Part shown: piece after piece, positions 61,559-64,000 of the stretch | Numbering within the stretch: the first letter of the stretch is position 1 | How the letters are laid out: every line of letters begins with the position of its first letter | Assembly: GCA_947247005.1 (NCBI GenBank) | Contig: OX365948.1 | Span: forward strand, 13,815,455-13,879,454 | Origin: Spisula solida | Taxonomy: Eukaryota; Mollusca; Bivalvia; Venerida; Mactridae | Length of the DNA stretch: 64,000 nucleotides | Reading direction: 5' to 3' | Position numbers and translations under genes: made by a program | The notes under the pieces: generated by a model | The model's database searches: none | What the model saw: only the letters and a program-made list of their open reading frames with translations | Told to the model about the DNA's origin: nothing

Positions 61559-64000
61559 CTCCAAAAAGTCAGGCCATTAAATGATAATAATTTTTTAAAC
61601 GAGCCTTTCAACAACAAATAAAATAAATGTGTTTTTTTTTTATTTAAATGAAAGCTCAAGAAACATTGTACGATTACATTGTATCAGTTTAGGAATAGCG
61701 TAGATATTTAATGACATGCAGTTTATACAGTTAATATATTCTCCATTTTTTCTCAGGGTATATGTATCACTGAAGTAGTATAATATATCCGTAGATTCAT
61801 TTCTCACATTACCTAAACTCCAACAAAAATGTCACTGTCTCTGGTACATAAAATAGCTCGGTAAGAAAGATATTGTTTTATTTTCTCACAACTAGAGATG
61901 TGCAGTAAAATTGTAATACCTCCTTTTTCTGATGACAATAAATTGCAGCATTCTATGTTAAACTTGATGCCATCTTTAGTTGATCATCGACAATGCTGAT
62001 CATAAATCCATATATAGCTTCTGGTTTATACTATACCAGGTCCTGTTTTAGTGGATCTGTCTTCAGTTTTTTTTGTTAAATAACAGCATTATATAATTCC
62101 AGTTAAAATCCTTTACAAAATCTTACAATGCAGCTTTGTCACGTAATTATTTGAAACGGTATCATCATTTATTCACTATTTAACTTCACATAATCAAACA
62201 TACTAAACTTACCTTGTCTCTTAATTAGAGTCATCTAGGAAAAACCACAAAGCCTCCATCTAAGTTTGTGATCATATCATTTTTGCAAGCAAAACATATT
62301 TGTAAAAGGGATACATTGTGCTACACATTTGAACCAACAACCTCGGGCAAGACACACTATATATAGCACAGGGTCATGGAGAACAATAGATATATATACT
62401 GCTTTCTCATGGAGTCGATCCCCTAAGAGATAAAAACCTTGCATGTACACTTTGAAACGTTTGCTCTTTAAGTATTTTTTATTTACTGATTTAGAAATTA
62501 CTGAGCTATGGTAAAATGGAACATTTGTGCCATAAAAAATATTTTATCACAAAATATTTAGTGTAAAGCAAGTACCAGTCAAGAGCCTCTGTCATTTGGA
62601 AACTTTCTCATCGACCCAATCCCTCTGATTGGCCAGTCTATAATTAACCCAAAGACTAAATTTTTATATGAAACACAGTTGTAGCATAAAGTTTGTTTAT
62701 CATAGATGCTATTTACAGACTTTAATAAATGGGGACGAGTATGTTGACAAAAATATGGACAAAAACCCATGGTAACACGCTTAGGTGTTACTCTCACAAA
62801 AAACGATTTTTCAGGGTAGGTTTTGTAAACCAGTCAACAAAAAGTGTTTACATGTGCTTTTATGCACAATTTTTTGATGCAGCGACAGGAAATAGTTCTC
62901 CAACAAACTTGCATTTGTTTTGGATATGAACCATCGCAACTCGTGCATATATAATACCAAACTAATTAGGGCTCGGGTCGATGAGAAGGATCGAGTCGAT
63001 GAGAATCAAGTATATATACTGTTGTGCAATAAAACAATATTTCTGTTAATACTTCATTCATTCTTTAAATTATGAGCTATGTCAATAGTTGTTCTCTACT
63101 GTACAGTAATTTGTGTTTAATAGTGAGTCTTTGGAATTCTTTTCAAGATGTATTTACTGTATGATCATGACATCTCTTTCAGAACATGCAGAATATAAAG
63201 ATAATTCTATAATAAAATAGGAAATGGATTTGTTTATCATTTCAACAATTTGTAATTAAACAGATATTCTGCTATCATTCTTGTTCACCCAATTATTTCT
63301 TAAATACAGACACTGAATATCCCAAACAGTTGTATGCTACCTATAAAGCTTAAACAGTTGTTTATTTCTTTCACAGGTGGCCATATCGATAAAGAGCAAC
63401 AGTTTTTTTACTTCTCTACAAAAACAATAAAAATTTGAAATTATTGATTTTTCCGCAACCCCATCAGACATTTTAAGTGTAAATCAGAATACCAGAAACA
63501 AACATATTTAGGCCTATGCACCAGTCAATTGAAACCCCTGCCCCCACAGGGCAATACAGATGGTGAAATCCTCGCAAATTGCCCCTGCCCTATGCCTCAA
63601 TGGTATAAACATAGCTGTAATTCCCTGCTATCTTGGCGCGTAACAAAAGCCTCTCTACCATGGCAGTGTGGGGGACAACAGAAAGGTAAAACATGGGACG
63701 GTTCTTCCGCTAATTCCCGCAATTCCACGGTTGGGGGGAGGGTGTTATCCAGTTATCAGTTTATTTTCATTTTTAGATATACCCACTTCGTGACATGCTT
63801 TATAAATTGTATTTTTATATTCTGTTCTGAACACTCATATCATATACAACCCTGAAAGCTTTCAAATTGTAATGTGAGCAAAGGAAGTGAGTTAAAGTAC
63901 GAACGATAATGAGAACGAATCAAACCAGTACAGTTTTTATGTCACATGGTGAATGTCTTGGTAATGAATTGCATGTTAACGCACTGATATATCAACATTA
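61559..64000. other. Non-coding DNA
   Basis: On the minus strand 62213-62234 is bounded by TTTTTCCTAG and AAG|GTAAGTT, again a splice-like pair around only 22 nt. At 63515-63720 a GC-richer block starts TATGCACCAGTCAAT and continues with C-rich words. The same 15 bases occur inverted at 57853-57867, so this is a dispersed repeat end. The frame at 63529-63855 is part of that repeat and not a gene. Confidence 0.4.

Overview
The window looks like AT-rich, gene-poor nuclear DNA from an animal, most likely a bivalve mollusc. There is no operon structure, and almost every open frame is short and random-looking. The bivalve placement is an inference. It rests on dispersed repeats with cores such as AAAGGGCCATAA and GTTATGCYCYGGAC, on (ACGG)n tracts joined to about 170-bp core repeats as in the 'pearl' elements known from bivalves, and on a CR1/Jockey-type LINE. 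No rRNA, secure tRNA, CRISPR array, provirus or complete host gene is visible.

Only one protein-coding region is secure: the reverse transcriptase of a 5'-truncated non-LTR retrotransposon on the minus strand (ORF 28041-30080, open to 30212). It ends in an AATAAA signal and a (TTA)n tail near 27569. It sits inside an older element bounded by TTAA and a 12-bp terminal inverted repeat (26819-30750). Three short exon-like islands with splice-site consensus (22069-22126 plus; 26363-26487 minus; 61463-61558 minus) may belong to host genes. If so, the window is largely intronic or intergenic, but none can be named from sequence alone.

The rest is repeats. Tandem arrays from left to right: 40 bp (3.6-4.6 kb), 92 bp (5.8-6.4), 21 bp (9.0-9.7), 34/48 bp with an internal inversion (11.0-12.1), 39 bp (12.1-12.8), 58 bp (19.4-20.2), 39 bp (24.7-24.95), 59 bp (25.95-26.15), 172 bp (35.35-35.99), 37 bp with a palindrome in each unit (36.8-37.4), 9 bp (39.7), 41 bp (41.1), 53/39 bp (41.9-43.6), 44 bp (44.6-45.8), 68 bp (47.7), about 155 bp (53.4-54.1) and 14 bp (56.2-56.5). 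Simple repeats include (AATC)n, (ACGG)n/(ACAG)n, poly-C, poly-T, (GA)n and (TA)n.

Non-autonomous DNA elements with recognisable ends are a TTAA foldback (40724-40943), a TA-flanked 17-bp-TIR element (39023-39643), a TA-flanked mariner-like MITE (61052-61261), a hAT-like MITE (58863-59323), a small foldback (46341-46488) and a pair of long inverted ends 3.4 kb apart (55129 and 58516). Five further dispersed elements (ends near 13606, 32080, 36230, 38836 and 54192) share one design: a repeat body, usually a GC-rich simple repeat, then a short strong hairpin followed at once by an A-rich tail. That shared design, the palindromic 37-bp satellite and the nested LINE are the most interesting signals. 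I see no evidence of a new multi-gene system.
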